A program made the position numbers and the translations under genes. A stretch of 64,000 nt of DNA from Nonomuraea roseoviolacea subsp. carminata (lineage in GTDB: Bacteria > Actinomycetota > Actinomycetes > Streptosporangiales > Streptosporangiaceae): NCBI RefSeq assembly GCF_024172185.1, contig NZ_JAMZEC010000001.1, forward strand, positions 9,399,001 to 9,463,000, written 5' to 3'. Under the pieces are notes generated by a model, which was not told where the DNA came from, did no database searches, and worked only from the letters and a program-made list of their open reading frames with translations. The stretch's first letter is position 1. Each line of letters opens with the position of its first letter. Of this stretch, positions 36,331-45,717 are shown one piece after another.

Positions 36331-37281
36331 ATGACTCTCCAACTCGCGCCGCCCCGCAAGGTGCCGGGCAGGCGGACCGCCCCGTCCCGGCGGATGGCCC
36401 GCTTCGACCTCAAGGGCGTGCCGTACCTGCTGGTGTCGCCCTACTACCTGCTGTTCGCGGTCTTCGGCGTGTTCCCGCTCGGCTACACGCTCTGGGTCTC
36501 GCTCCACGACTGGGAGCTGGCCGGCGACACCAAGTTCACCGGCCTGGCAAACTACGGCGAGCTGATCACGGACGAATCGTTCTGGAACGCCGTCGTCAAC
36601 ACGCTCGGCATGTTCGTCGTGGCCACCGTCCCCCAGATCGTGCTCGCGCTGCTGCTGGCCAACGCCCTCAACAAGAGGCTGCGCGGCCGGCTGCTGCTGC
36701 GTCTCGGCGTGCTGCTGCCGCTCGTCACCTCGGTCGTCGCCGTCGCCGTCGTCTTCAGCCAGCTCTACAGCCGCGACTACGGCCTGTTCAACTGGATCCT
36801 GTCCTGGTTCGGCGTCGACCCGATCACCTGGCAGAACGAGAAGTGGTCGTCCTGGATCGCGATCTCCACGATGATCGACTGGCGCTGGACGGGCTACAAC
36901 GCGATCATTCTGCTCGCCGCGATGCAGACGATCCCGCGCGACCTGTACGAGGCCGCCGCCATCGACGGCGCCACGGCCCGCACCCAGTTCTGGCGCATCA
37001 CGGTGCCGATGCTGCGGCCGACGATCGTGTTCGTCGTGTTCATCTCGACGATCGGCGGGCTGACCCTGTTCGCCGAGCCGGTCATGTTCGAGGGCAACCC
37101 GATGATGACGGGCGGCACCACCGGCCAGTACCAGACGGTGGCCATGTTCATCGTCAAGTCCGCCTTCCGCGACTTCGAGATGGGCTACGCCGCGGCGGCC
37201 GCCTGGCTGCTGTTCGTGCTCATCCTGCTCGGCACCATGATCAACTACTGGTTCACCCGGCGCATCGGAGGGGCCAAGTGA
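36331..37281 (+). CDS. cebF: cellobiose ABC transporter permease CebF
   Basis: 316 residues with six membrane segments after a basic N-terminus. GYTLWVSLHDWELAG is the typical first-loop sequence, and the coupling motif EAAAIDGATARTQFWRITVP lies at about 210-229. AAAGG precedes the ATG. Overlaps cebG by 4 bases (GTGA). Energy is expected from the shared ATPase MsiK encoded elsewhere. Confidence 0.92.
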   Translation: MTLQLAPPRKVPGRRTAPSRRMARFDLKGVPYLLVSPYYLLFAVFGVFPLGYTLWVSLHDWELAGDTKFTGLANYGELITDESFWNAVVNTLGMFVVATVPQIVLALLLANALNKRLRGRLLLRLGVLLPLVTSVVAVAVVFSQLYSRDYGLFNWILSWFGVDPITWQNEKWSSWIAISTMIDWRWTGYNAIILLAAMQTIPRDLYEAAAIDGATARTQFWRITVPMLRPTIVFVVFISTIGGLTLFAEPVMFEGNPMMTGGTTGQYQTVAMFIVKSAFRDFEMGYAAAAAWLLFVLILLGTMINYWFTRRIGGAK

Positions 37282-38114
37282 ACAACCGCCTCTGGGACGC
37301 CGGCCTCCTCACCAAGGTCGTGCTCGGGTTCGCGCTGCTGCTGTCCGCGTTCCCGATCTACTACATGTTCATCATGGCGACGCGCACCAACGACGACGCC
37401 GTCGAGACGCCGCCGCCGCTGCTGCCCGGCGGCCACCTCGGCGAGAACATCCAGCGGCTGCTCGCCACCGAGGACGCCAACTTCGTCACCGGCCTGGTCA
37501 ACTCCGCGATCGTCGCCGTCACGGTGACGGCGTCGGTGGTGCTCATCTCGACGCTGGCCGGCTTCGCGTTCGCCAAGCTCCGCTTCCCCGGCTCCAAGGC
37601 CCTGCTCGGGCTGATCCTGGTCACGATGATGGTGCCGCTCCAGCAGATGGGCATGGTGCCGCTGTACGAGATGATGGTCAAGCTCGAATGGACCGGCCAG
37701 CTCAAGGCGGTCATCCTGCCGTTCCTCGTCAACGGGTTCGGCGTGTTCATGATGACCCAGTACACCTCCCAGGCGGTGCCCGACGAGCTGGTCGAGGCGG
37801 CCCGGGTGGACGGGGCGACCACCCTCGGGATCTACGGCCGGGTCGTCCTGCCGGCGCTGCGGCCCGGGATGGCGGTGCTGGCGCTGCTCGTGTTCATGCA
37901 GACCTGGAACGAGTTCATGTGGCCGCTCATCGTGCTGAACCCGGACAACCCGGTGGTTCAGACGTCGATCGCGGCGCTCAACTCCGCCCACGGCACGGAC
38001 TACGTGATGCTGTTCACCGGCACCGCCGCCTCCGTCCTCCCTCTCTTCGTGGTTTTCGTGCTGTTCGGCCGGCAGATCGTCGGCGGACTGATGGAAGGTG
38101 CGGTCAAGGCGTGA
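37278..38114 (+). CDS. cebG: cellobiose ABC transporter permease CebG
   Basis: 278 residues, six membrane segments, coupling motif EAARVDGATTLGIYGRVVLP (about 176-195), and the usual C-terminal GGLMEGAVKA. The GTG start overlaps the cebF stop, and the 3' end runs into the bglC start region, so cebF, cebG and bglC are translationally linked. Confidence 0.92.
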   Translation: MNNRLWDAGLLTKVVLGFALLLSAFPIYYMFIMATRTNDDAVETPPPLLPGGHLGENIQRLLATEDANFVTGLVNSAIVAVTVTASVVLISTLAGFAFAKLRFPGSKALLGLILVTMMVPLQQMGMVPLYEMMVKLEWTGQLKAVILPFLVNGFGVFMMTQYTSQAVPDELVEAARVDGATTLGIYGRVVLPALRPGMAVLALLVFMQTWNEFMWPLIVLNPDNPVVQTSIAALNSAHGTDYVMLFTGTAASVLPLFVVFVLFGRQIVGGLMEGAVKA

Positions 38115-38131
38115 CGACTCAAGAGGAGCAG

Positions 38132-39520
38132 ATGAGCTCCCACCTGCGGTTCCCACCGGGATTCGCGTGGGGCGCGGCCACCTCGGCGTACCAGATCGAG
38201 GGCGGGGTGAGCGACGACGGGCGCGGCGTCTCCATCTGGGACACCTTCACCAAGCGGCCCGGACGGGTGGTGGGCGGCCACCACGCGGACGTGGCCATCG
38301 ACCACTACCACCGCTACAAGGACGACGTCGCCGTCATGGCGGACCTCGGCCTGAGCGCCTACCGGTTCTCGGTGTCGTGGCCGCGGATCCAGCCGGAGGG
38401 CTCGGGCGCGTTCAACCACAAGGGGCTCGACTTCTACAAGCGGCTCTGCGATGAGCTGCTCGCCCGCGGCATCGACCCGTGGCTGACCCTCTACCACTGG
38501 GACCTGCCGCAGGCGCTGGAGGACGCGGGCGGCTGGCCCGAGCGCGACACCGCCTACCGCTTCGCCGAGTACGCCTTGTGCGTCCACGACGCGCTCAAGG
38601 ACCACGTGCACACCTTCGGCACGGTCAACGAGCCGTGGTGCGCCGCCTTCCTCGGCTACGCCTCGGGCGAGCACGCCCCGGGCCGGCGGGAGCCGGACAA
38701 CGCCATCAGGGCCGCCCACCACCTCAACCTCGCCCACGGGCTGGCCGTACGGGCCATGAACGCCCGGCGCGCGGGCGGCTGCGTCAACCTGTACGCGATC
38801 ACCCCGGCCACCGGCAGCGACGCCGACCTCGACGCGGCGCGGCGCATCGACGGGCTGCAGAACCGCTTCTTCCTCGACGCGCTGCTGCTCGGCCGCTACC
38901 CCGAGGACGTCCTGGCCGACCTCGGCATGGACACCGGCTTCATCCACGACGGCGACCTGGCCACCATCAACGCGCCGCTCGACGTGCTGCTCGTCAACTA
39001 CTACAGCCGCTTCACCGTTTCGGGAGCCGGAGGCGGCAAGGCGTCGGCGGCGGCGGCCCCGACGGAGACGGGTTCGCCGTGGGTCGGCAGCGAGCACGTG
39101 TCGTTCGTCAACGGCGGGCGGCCGGTCACCGCGATGGGCTGGGAGATCGACGACGCCGGCCTGCTGGAGGTGCTGCAGCGGGTGGCGCGCGAGTACCCGC
39201 CGATCCCGCTGGTGGTCTCCGAGAACGGCGCCGCGTTCGACGACGTGCTGAAGGACGGGCGCGTCCACGACGCCGAGCGCACCGCCTACCTCGACTGCCA
39301 CCTGCGCGCCTGCCGGGAGGCGATCGACGCGGGCGTGCCGCTGCAGGGCTACTTCGCCTGGTCGCTGATGGACAATTTCGAGTGGGCGTGGGGCTACGGC
39401 AAGCGGTTCGGGCTGGTCCACGTGGACTTCGAGACCCAGGAACGGGTGCTGAAGGACAGCGCACGCTGGTACAGCCAGATCATCCGGCAGAATAGGCGCC
39501 ATGAACCGACCGACTCTTGA
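38132..39520 (+). CDS. bglC: GH1 beta-glucosidase BglC
   Basis: 462 residues. FPPGFAWGAATSAYQIEGG at the N-terminus, acid/base E167 in FGTVNEPWC and nucleophile E364 in VVSENGAAF. No signal peptide, so it cleaves imported cellobiose in the cytoplasm. The ATG at 38132 has AGGAG only 3-4 bases before it; a GTG at 38111 that overlaps the cebG stop is the alternative and would add 7 residues. Its last 20 bases overlap cebR, ensuring repressor and enzyme are co-expressed. Confidence 0.92.
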   Translation: MSSHLRFPPGFAWGAATSAYQIEGGVSDDGRGVSIWDTFTKRPGRVVGGHHADVAIDHYHRYKDDVAVMADLGLSAYRFSVSWPRIQPEGSGAFNHKGLDFYKRLCDELLARGIDPWLTLYHWDLPQALEDAGGWPERDTAYRFAEYALCVHDALKDHVHTFGTVNEPWCAAFLGYASGEHAPGRREPDNAIRAAHHLNLAHGLAVRAMNARRAGGCVNLYAITPATGSDADLDAARRIDGLQNRFFLDALLLGRYPEDVLADLGMDTGFIHDGDLATINAPLDVLLVNYYSRFTVSGAGGGKASAAAAPTETGSPWVGSEHVSFVNGGRPVTAMGWEIDDAGLLEVLQRVAREYPPIPLVVSENGAAFDDVLKDGRVHDAERTAYLDCHLRACREAIDAGVPLQGYFAWSLMDNFEWAWGYGKRFGLVHVDFETQERVLKDSARWYSQIIRQNRRHEPTDS

Positions 39521-40499
39521 GGCAGTCGCGGCCCGGGCCGGGGTCGGCCGGGGCACGGTGTCCAGGGTCATCAACGGGTCCCCCAACGTCAGCGAGAAGG
39601 CGCGCGAGGCGGTCCGCCAGGCCATCGAGGAGCTGGGCTACGTGCCCAACCGGGCCGCGCGCGCCCTCGTCACCCGGCGCACCGACACGGTGGCCCTGGT
39701 GGTGTCCGAGAGCGAGCTGCGGGTCTTCGACGAGCCGTACTTCGCGGGCACGATCAGGGGCATCGGCTCGGCGCTGTCCGAGACCGGGCTCCAGCTCATC
39801 CTCGCGATGGCGCAGTCGGCCGAGGAGCACGAGCGGCTGGAGCACTACCTGACGGGGCAGCACGTCGACGGCGTGCTGCTCCTGTCGCTGCACGGCGACG
39901 ACCCGCTGCCCGGCCGGCTGGAGGCGATGGGCGTGCCCACCGTGCTCGGCGGCCGGCCGGTGGGCCCGGCCCCCTACAGCTACGTCGACATGGACAACCG
40001 GGCGGGCGCCCGGCAGGCGGTCAAGCACCTGCTGGGCCTCGGCCGGGCCTCGATCGCCACCATCGCCGGCCCCCAGGACATGGGGGTGGGCGTCGACCGG
40101 CTGGCCGGCTACCGCGACGCGCTGCTCAGCTCCGGCATGCCGGAGCTGGTGGCCTACGGCGACTTCTCCGAGGAGAGCGGCGCCTCGGCGATGCGCGAGC
40201 TGCTGGCGGAGCATCCGGGGCTCGACGCGGTGTTCACCGCCTCCGACCTCATGGCGGTGGGCGCGATGCGGGTGCTGAAGGCCGCGGGCCGCGCCATCCC
40301 GGACGACGTGGCGGTGGTCGGCTTCGAGGACTCGAAGGCGGCCGCGCACACCGACCCGCCGCTGACCACGGTCCACCAGCCGACCGAGGCCATGGGCCGG
40401 CAGATGGCGCAGCTCCTGGTGGCCCGCATCAACGGCGAGGAGGTGCGCCAGCCGGTGGTCATCCTCGACACCCACCTGGTGCTGCGCGCGTCGGCCTGA
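39501..40499 (+). CDS. cebR: LacI-family cellobiose repressor CebR
   Basis: 332 residues. Helix-turn-helix and hinge 1-60 (TLEAVAARAGVGRGTVSRVI; NRAARALVTRR), then the periplasmic-binding-protein-like effector domain (VDGVLLLSLHGDDP; FTASDLMAVGAMRVL; TTVHQPTEAMGRQMAQLL). The operator TGGGAGCGCTCCCA upstream of cebE matches the known CebR box, so autoregulation through the operon is likely; cellobiose is the expected inducer. Starts inside bglC. Confidence 0.93.
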   Translation: MNRPTLEAVAARAGVGRGTVSRVINGSPNVSEKAREAVRQAIEELGYVPNRAARALVTRRTDTVALVVSESELRVFDEPYFAGTIRGIGSALSETGLQLILAMAQSAEEHERLEHYLTGQHVDGVLLLSLHGDDPLPGRLEAMGVPTVLGGRPVGPAPYSYVDMDNRAGARQAVKHLLGLGRASIATIAGPQDMGVGVDRLAGYRDALLSSGMPELVAYGDFSEESGASAMRELLAEHPGLDAVFTASDLMAVGAMRVLKAAGRAIPDDVAVVGFEDSKAAAHTDPPLTTVHQPTEAMGRQMAQLLVARINGEEVRQPVVILDTHLVLRASA

Positions 40500-40523
40500 C
40501 CCCGGATCCGGAGGACCCCCGCG

Positions 40524-41531
40524 ATGGACAGCAGGACGAAGCGGCGCCTGTCCCCCGCCGAGCTGGACGCCCTGGCCCGGCGCGCGCTCGGCACGGGCGT
40601 GGCCGCCGCGGCGGAGCTGACCGACGGCTACGCCAACGCCGTGTGGCGGCTGACGCTCGACGACGGCCGCGCCGTGGTGCTCAAGGTGGCGCCGCCGCCC
40701 GAGCTGGAGCAGCTCAGCTACGAGCGCCACCTGCTGCGCATGGAGGCGGCGGTGTGCGAGCTGGCCGTCTCGGCGGGGGTGCCGGTGGCGGCGCTGGTGG
40801 CCGCCGGGTTCGACGACCCGGTGCTGGGCGGCGACTACCTCGTGCTGGGCGCGCTCGACGGCGTCTCCTGGAACGCCGTACCCGCCTCCGGGGGCCCGCT
40901 CGCCGCCGGCGGGCACGACGAGCTGCGGCGCGAGCTCGGCCGGCACCTGGCCCGGTTCAACGCGGTGACCGGCGAGGTGTTCGGCTACCCGCACGCGGGC
41001 ATCACCGGGGCCACCTGGCGGGAGGCGTACCTCGCCATGGCGGGGGCGCTGCTGGCCGACACCCTGCGCTACCCGACGCCGCTGCCGATGCCCGCCGAGC
41101 GGATCGCCGCCGTGCTGGCCGCCGCGGCGCCGGCGCTGGACGAGGTGACGACGCCGCACCTGGTCCACTTCGACGTGTGGCAGGGCAACGTGTTCCTGGA
41201 CCTGACGGGCCCGCCGCGCATCCAGGCGATCATCGACCACGAGCGGGCGTTCTGGGGCGACCCGCTGGCGGAGTTCGTCACGCCGACCATCTTCGGCGAG
41301 CTGCGCGAGGACGACCCGCTGCTGGCGGGCTACCGCGAGGTGACGCCGCTGGAGCTGACGCCCCGGGCGCTGGTGCGGCTCGACCTGTACCGGGCGTACC
41401 TCTACCTGATCCTGCTGGTGGAGAACGGGCCGCGCCAGTACCCGGAGGACGAGTACCGCCGCATCCGCGACCTGGCCACGGCGGCGCTCACCGAGGTGCT
41501 GGACCGCCTCGCCGCCGCCCCGCGGGCCTGA
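40524..41531 (+). CDS. aminoglycoside phosphotransferase-fold kinase
   Basis: 335 residues. Kinase-like fold: N-lobe lysine in AVVLKVAPP, catalytic loop HFDVWQGNVFLD (H-x-D-x-x-x-x-N) and metal-binding Asp in AIIDHERAFWGDP. It resembles the APH/choline kinase superfamily. It begins 24 bases after cebR with GGAGGA upstream and may be read from the ceb operon, which is odd because it has no known role in cellobiose use. Substrate unknown; a sugar or antibiotic kinase are both possible. Confidence 0.82.
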   Translation: MDSRTKRRLSPAELDALARRALGTGVAAAAELTDGYANAVWRLTLDDGRAVVLKVAPPPELEQLSYERHLLRMEAAVCELAVSAGVPVAALVAAGFDDPVLGGDYLVLGALDGVSWNAVPASGGPLAAGGHDELRRELGRHLARFNAVTGEVFGYPHAGITGATWREAYLAMAGALLADTLRYPTPLPMPAERIAAVLAAAAPALDEVTTPHLVHFDVWQGNVFLDLTGPPRIQAIIDHERAFWGDPLAEFVTPTIFGELREDDPLLAGYREVTPLELTPRALVRLDLYRAYLYLILLVENGPRQYPEDEYRRIRDLATAALTEVLDRLAAAPRA

Positions 41532-41548
41532 CGGGGAGCGCCGCGGGC

Positions 41549-42277
41549 TCAGGCCGGGGGGAGGTCGGCGAGGAGGAGAGGGCGGGTCGTGGGCCGCTCG
41601 GAGCCTCCGGCGGGCTCGACCGTGAGCCCCAGGCGCGCGTCGCCCTGGCGCACGCGGATCGGCACCGGCCCGCCCCCGGGGCCGGGGTCGATGAGGGCCG
41701 CCGGGCGGGCGCCGCCGGGGCCCGTCAGCCACAGCTCGTAGACGCGCGACGCGGGCAGCCGGGGCAGGCCCGCCGAGGCGAACACCACGCTCCCCCGCGC
41801 CCGGGAGACGACGAGCGTGCCCATGCCGCCCGAGGCGACGGGCCGCCGCACCGTGCGCGCGTCGGGGGCGGCCAGCACGGCGGCCACCTCGCGCTCCCGG
41901 GCGCGCGCCGCGTCGAGGTCGCCACGCGCGTCCCGGGCGGCCACCCCGAGCACGACGGCCACCACCGCGGCGGCGACCGACACCGCCGCCAGCGCCACCG
42001 TCGCCGCGCCCTGCCTTCGTCCTCGCCGCCCACGCCGGTGCGGGACGGGGCGGCGGGCGCGCAGGAGGCGGGCGGCGGACAGGACGCGGGGCCACAGGCG
42101 CGCCGGTGGCGGCTCGGCCAGCGGGAGCGCCAGCCGGGCGGCCGTCTCCCGCAGCCGCCGCACCTCCGCCGCGCACGCCGCGCACCCCGCCAGATGGCGC
42201 TCGAACAGCACCGCCTCCGCCTCCGGCAGCGCGTGCACCGCGTAGGCGCCGGACAGGGCGTGGAGCTCCTCGGTCAC
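41549..42277 (-). CDS. RskA-family anti-sigma factor, without adjacent sigma gene
   Basis: 242 residues. N-terminal zinc-binding anti-sigma domain with H-x3-C-x2-C (FERHLAGCAACAAEV, about 30-44), one membrane helix (about 90-115; ATVALAAVSVAAAVVAVVLG) and the extracytoplasmic RskA domain (YELWLTGPGGARPAALIDPG). Such proteins hold an ECF19-like sigma factor at the membrane. GTG start with GGGGAG 7 bases upstream. Upstream DNA is a divergent oxidoreductase rather than the expected sigma factor gene. Confidence 0.85.
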   Translation of the reverse strand: MTEELHALSGAYAVHALPEAEAVLFERHLAGCAACAAEVRRLRETAARLALPLAEPPPARLWPRVLSAARLLRARRPVPHRRGRRGRRQGAATVALAAVSVAAAVVAVVLGVAARDARGDLDAARAREREVAAVLAAPDARTVRRPVASGGMGTLVVSRARGSVVFASAGLPRLPASRVYELWLTGPGGARPAALIDPGPGGGPVPIRVRQGDARLGLTVEPAGGSERPTTRPLLLADLPPA

Positions 42278-42407
42278 GGTCGGCTCCCCACGTCGATCGG
42301 CGGCTGTCGTCCAGTACTTCGGCTCCTCCGGCCCGCCGGATGTCCGCGTGTTCGGGTGCGCTCGTACGGGGAAAGACCCGGCCAGAAGCCGCACCTGGGG
42401 ACGGACC

Positions 42408-43607
42408 ATGACCTGTGTGATCGCCGGCGGCGGCCCCGCGGGCGCGATGCTCGCCCTGCTGCTCGCCCGGGCCGGTGTCGAGGTGACGCTGCTGGAGAAG
42501 CACGCCGACTTCCTGCGTGACTTCCGCGGCGACACCATCCACCCCTCGACGCTCCAGGTGCTCGGCGAGATCGGCCTGGCCGAGGAGTTCCTGCGGCTGC
42601 CGCACCGCAAGGCGTACGAGTTCAGCGTCGTCACCGACACCGGCCCGATCAGGCTGGCCGACCTGCACGGGCTGCCCTGCGCCTACGACTACATCGCCTT
42701 CGTCCCCCAGTGGGACTTCCTGGACCTCGTCACCACGGCCGCCGCCCGCTACCCGTCGTTCCGGCTGCTGATGAGCGCCGAGGCGTACGGGCTGATCGTG
42801 GAGGACGGCGCGGTGCGCGGCCTGCGCTACCGCGACGCGGACGGCGAGCACGAGCTGCGCGCGGCGCTGACCGTCGCCGCCGACGGCCGCGACTCGGTGC
42901 TGCGCCGGGCCGCCGGGCTGGTGCCGCGGGAGTTCGGGGCGCCGATGGACGTGCTGTGGTTCCGGCTGCCGCGCGAGCCCGGCGACCCCGGGCAGCCGTT
43001 CCTGCGGCTCTCGCGCGGCCACCTGATGGTGGCGATCGACCGCGGGACGTACTGGCAGCTCGCCTACGTCATCCCCAAGGGCGGCCACGACGAGCTGGTG
43101 AAGCGGGGCATCGGCGCGCTGCGGGAGCCGGTGGCGCGGCTGCTGCCGTTCCTGGCCGAGCGGGCGGAGCTGATCGAGGGCTACGACGACGTGAGCGTGC
43201 TGACCGTGGTGCTGAACCGGCTGCGCCGCTGGCACCGGCCCGGCTTCACGGCCATCGGCGACGCCGCCCACGCGATGTCGCCGGTGTTCGGCGTCGGCAT
43301 CAACCTGGCCGTCCAGGACGCCGTGGCCGCGGCCAACCTGGTGGCCGCGCCGCTGCGGGCGTACGGGCGGGTGCCGGAGGAGGTGCTGCGGCGGCTCCAG
43401 CGGCGGCGCATGTGGCCGACCCGGGTCACCCAGGCCGCCCAGCGGGTGGTGCAGAATCTGCTGATCGGCCCGGCGCTGAGCGGCCGCGTCCCGGCCCCGC
43501 CGATCCGGCCCGACGTGACGCGGATCCCGCTGCTGAACCGGGTCCCGCGGCGCTTCATCGGCCTCGGCGTACGGCCCGAGCACGTCGAGGTGCCGTCGTC
43601 TCCGTGA
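42408..43607 (+). CDS. FAD-dependent aromatic-ring monooxygenase family protein
   Basis: 399 residues. FAD-binding GxGxxG near the N-terminus (VIAGGGPAGAMLALLLARAG), the DG motif (VAADGRDSVLRR) and the second FAD motif (IGDAAHAMSPVFGVGINLA). It belongs to the PHBH-like group A flavoprotein oxidoreductases. ATG at 42408 with GGGGACGG upstream; the upstream extension is ignored. Substrate unknown; no other catabolic or biosynthetic gene surrounds it. Confidence 0.88.
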   Translation: MTCVIAGGGPAGAMLALLLARAGVEVTLLEKHADFLRDFRGDTIHPSTLQVLGEIGLAEEFLRLPHRKAYEFSVVTDTGPIRLADLHGLPCAYDYIAFVPQWDFLDLVTTAAARYPSFRLLMSAEAYGLIVEDGAVRGLRYRDADGEHELRAALTVAADGRDSVLRRAAGLVPREFGAPMDVLWFRLPREPGDPGQPFLRLSRGHLMVAIDRGTYWQLAYVIPKGGHDELVKRGIGALREPVARLLPFLAERAELIEGYDDVSVLTVVLNRLRRWHRPGFTAIGDAAHAMSPVFGVGINLAVQDAVAAANLVAAPLRAYGRVPEEVLRRLQRRRMWPTRVTQAAQRVVQNLLIGPALSGRVPAPPIRPDVTRIPLLNRVPRRFIGLGVRPEHVEVPSSP

Positions 43608-43674
43608 AACGGCCTTCTCACAACGTGGACATCGGGTCCTGCCGGAGGGGGCCGGTGGCATACCCTCGTATGTC

Positions 43675-45012
43675 GTGAGCGCACACAGCAATCTGGATTC
43701 CTGGAGAGACCTCCCCGCGGCCCAGCAGCCCGACTGGCCCGACCGCGGCGAGCTCGACAAGGTCGTCGCCGAGCTCGGCGGCCTGCCTCCCCTCGTCTTC
43801 GCCGGCGAGTGCGACCAGCTCAAGGACGAGCTGGCCGCCGTGGCGCGCGGCGAGGCGTTCGTGCTGCAGGGCGGCGACTGCGCCGAGACGTTCGCCGGCG
43901 CGACCGCCGACAACGTCCGCAACAAGCTCAAGACGCTGCTGCAGATGGCGATCGTGCTCACGTACGCGGGCAAGGTGCCGGTCGTCAAGATCGGGCGGCT
44001 GGCCGGGCAGTTCGCCAAGCCGCGCTCCAAGGGCACCGAGACCCGCGAGGGCGTCGAGCTGCCCGCCTACCGGGGCGACATGGTCAACGGCTTCGACTTC
44101 ACCCCCGAGGCGCGCAGGCCCGACCCGTGGCGGCTGCTGAAGGCGTACCACTCCTCCGCCGTGACGCTCAACCTGGCCCGCGCCTTCGCCAAGGGCGGCT
44201 ACGCCGACCTGCGCCAGGTCCACGCCTGGAACCAGGACTTCGTCGCCGAGTCGCCGGCCGGCCGCCGCTACGAGCAGCTCGCCCGGGAGATCGACCAGGC
44301 GCTGGCGTTCATGCGCGCCTGCGGGGCCGACCCCGAGGAGTTCCACACGGTCGAGTTCTACTCCTCGCACGAGGCGCTGATCCTCGACTACGACCGGGCG
44401 CTGACCCGCATCGACTCCCGCACCGGCCTGCCGTACGACGTGTCGGCGCACATGGTGTGGATCGGCGAGCGCACCCGCCAGCTCGACGGCGCCCACGTCG
44501 ACTTCTTCGCCCGCATCCGCAACCCGATCGGCGTCAAGCTGGGCCCGACCACGACGGCGTCCCAGGCGCTGGAGCTGGTCGAGAAGCTCAACCCCGACAA
44601 CGAGCCGGGCCGGCTGACGTTCATCACCCGCATGGGCGCGCCGAAGATCCGTGAGCTGCTGCCCGGGCTGGTCAAGGAGGTCACCTCCGCCGGCGCCAAG
44701 GTGGCCTGGGTGTGCGACCCGATGCACGGCAACACGTTCGAGGCGCCGAGCGGCCACAAGACGCGGCGGCTCGACGACGTGCTCGACGAGGTGGCGGGCT
44801 TCTTCGAGGTCCACCGCTCGCTGGGCACCCACCCGGGCGGCATCCACATCGAGTTCACCGGCGACGACGTGACGGAGTGCGTGGGCGGCGGCCACGAGAT
44901 CGCCGAGGGCGACCTCGCGACCCGCTACGAGACGGCCTGCGACCCGCGTCTCAACCGGGGCCAGTCGCTCGACCTCGCCTTCCGCGTCGCGGAGCTCTAC
45001 CGCAACGCCTGA
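43675..45012 (+). CDS. aroG: class II 3-deoxy-D-arabino-heptulosonate 7-phosphate synthase
   Basis: 445 residues, full length for the plant-like/type II DAHP synthase. Metal- and substrate-binding elements are present: LQGGDCAETF, KIGRLAGQFAKPRS, HFFSSHEAL-type region (EFYSSHEALILDY), GERTRQLDGAHVDFF, VKLGPTT, CDPMHGNT and HTEFTGDDVTEC-like GGIHIEFTGDDVTEC. First step of the shikimate pathway. A TACCCT box ends 8 bases before the GTG and there is no ribosome binding site, so the message may be leaderless. Confidence 0.95.
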   Translation: MSAHSNLDSWRDLPAAQQPDWPDRGELDKVVAELGGLPPLVFAGECDQLKDELAAVARGEAFVLQGGDCAETFAGATADNVRNKLKTLLQMAIVLTYAGKVPVVKIGRLAGQFAKPRSKGTETREGVELPAYRGDMVNGFDFTPEARRPDPWRLLKAYHSSAVTLNLARAFAKGGYADLRQVHAWNQDFVAESPAGRRYEQLAREIDQALAFMRACGADPEEFHTVEFYSSHEALILDYDRALTRIDSRTGLPYDVSAHMVWIGERTRQLDGAHVDFFARIRNPIGVKLGPTTTASQALELVEKLNPDNEPGRLTFITRMGAPKIRELLPGLVKEVTSAGAKVAWVCDPMHGNTFEAPSGHKTRRLDDVLDEVAGFFEVHRSLGTHPGGIHIEFTGDDVTECVGGGHEIAEGDLATRYETACDPRLNRGQSLDLAFRVAELYRNA

Positions 45013-45033
45013 GCCGGCACTCCCCTGGCATGC

Positions 45034-45061
45034 GAAAAAGCCCCGCCGTCACGGGCGGGGC
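45034..45061. terminator. bidirectional terminator between aroG and trxA
   Basis: GCCCCGCC (45040-45047) pairs with GGCGGGGC (45054-45061). Preceded by AAAAA, which gives a U-run for the minus-strand trxA message; it can also stop the convergent aroG message. Confidence 0.8.
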
Positions 45062-45070
45062 CTGCCGGGG

Positions 45071-45448
45071 TCAGTTGTTGTTCTCGGCCTGCTTGAGCTC
45101 CTCGCTCAGCTCGCTGCGGATGGCGTCCATGTCGAGCGCGCGGACCTGGCTGATGAGGTCCTCCAGGGCGGGCTCGGGGATGGCGCCGGGCTGGGCGTAG
45201 ACGACGATGCCGTCGCGGATCGCCATCAGCGTCGGGATCGAGGTGATGTCGAAGCCCTGCGCGAGCGCCTGCTGCGCGTCCGTGTCGATCTTGCCGAAGG
45301 TGATGTCGCCGTGCTTCTGCGACGCCTTCTCGAAGATCGGCCCGAACATGCGGCACGGACCGCACCACTCAGCCCAGAAGTCGAGCAGGACGATCCCCTT
45401 GTCGGCGATGTCGTTGAAGTTGGTCTCGGTTACCTCGATGGTCGCCAC
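45071..45448 (-). CDS. trxA: thioredoxin
   Basis: 125 residues. Active site WCGPC (C29/C32) in FWAEWCGPCRMFGP, cis-Pro in ITSIPTLM, and a C-terminal charged extension ending in NNN. GTG start chosen because GAGGAG lies about 7 bases upstream; a longer frame upstream lacks such a site. General protein disulfide reductase in the cytoplasm. Confidence 0.93.
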   Translation of the reverse strand: MATIEVTETNFNDIADKGIVLLDFWAEWCGPCRMFGPIFEKASQKHGDITFGKIDTDAQQALAQGFDITSIPTLMAIRDGIVVYAQPGAIPEPALEDLISQVRALDMDAIRSELSEELKQAENNN

Positions 45449-45529
45449 AAGTGGCTCCTCGCTCGTCGTTGAAGCTGTCAACGGATAGGAACCCCTACCC
45501 GTCCTCCGTCATTCCAGCCTCGCACGCGC

Positions 45530-45564
45530 GCGGGCCCCGCCACGTCTCAGGTGGCGGGGCCCGC
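45530..45564. terminator. original terminator of the nuclease gene, now separated from it
   Basis: GCGGGCCCCGCCAC (45530-45543) pairs perfectly with 45551-45564 around GTCTCAG. It lies 25 bases past the displaced 3' end of the nuclease gene, whose own messages would read leftwards. Insertion of the mobile element moved it 11.6 kb from the functional gene. Confidence 0.85.
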
Positions 45565-45588
45565 GTCCGTCGTACGCTGCCCCCTTTT

Positions 45589-45717
45589 CTACCCCTTGCC
45601 GCCGGGCAGGGTGAGGCCGATCACGACGGGGTCGTGGTCGGAGGAGCGGTAGGCGTCCGGCCGGTAGAGGTCCGGCGGGTTGAACTCGGTGTTGTAGTCG
45701 AGGATGCGCGGCTCGTC
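45589..45717 (-). pseudogene. displaced 3' end of the host nuclease gene
   Basis: Read on the minus strand this encodes 42 residues and a stop (DEPRILDYNTEF, then YRPDAYRSSDHDPVVIG and LPGGKG). That is the normal C-terminus of ExeM/NucH-type endonuclease/exonuclease/phosphatase proteins, with the catalytic SDHD. It has no start of its own and lies directly outside the left end of the element; the rest of the gene is at 57295-58911. It is a leftover of the original gene before insertion. Confidence 0.92.

Noticed and set aside
39480-44036. Very long minus-strand open frame (about 1500 codons)
   Set aside because: It runs antisense through bglC, cebR, the phosphotransferase, the flavoprotein and DAHP synthase. 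The translation is Arg/Gly/His-rich without domains: a typical high-GC antisense artefact.
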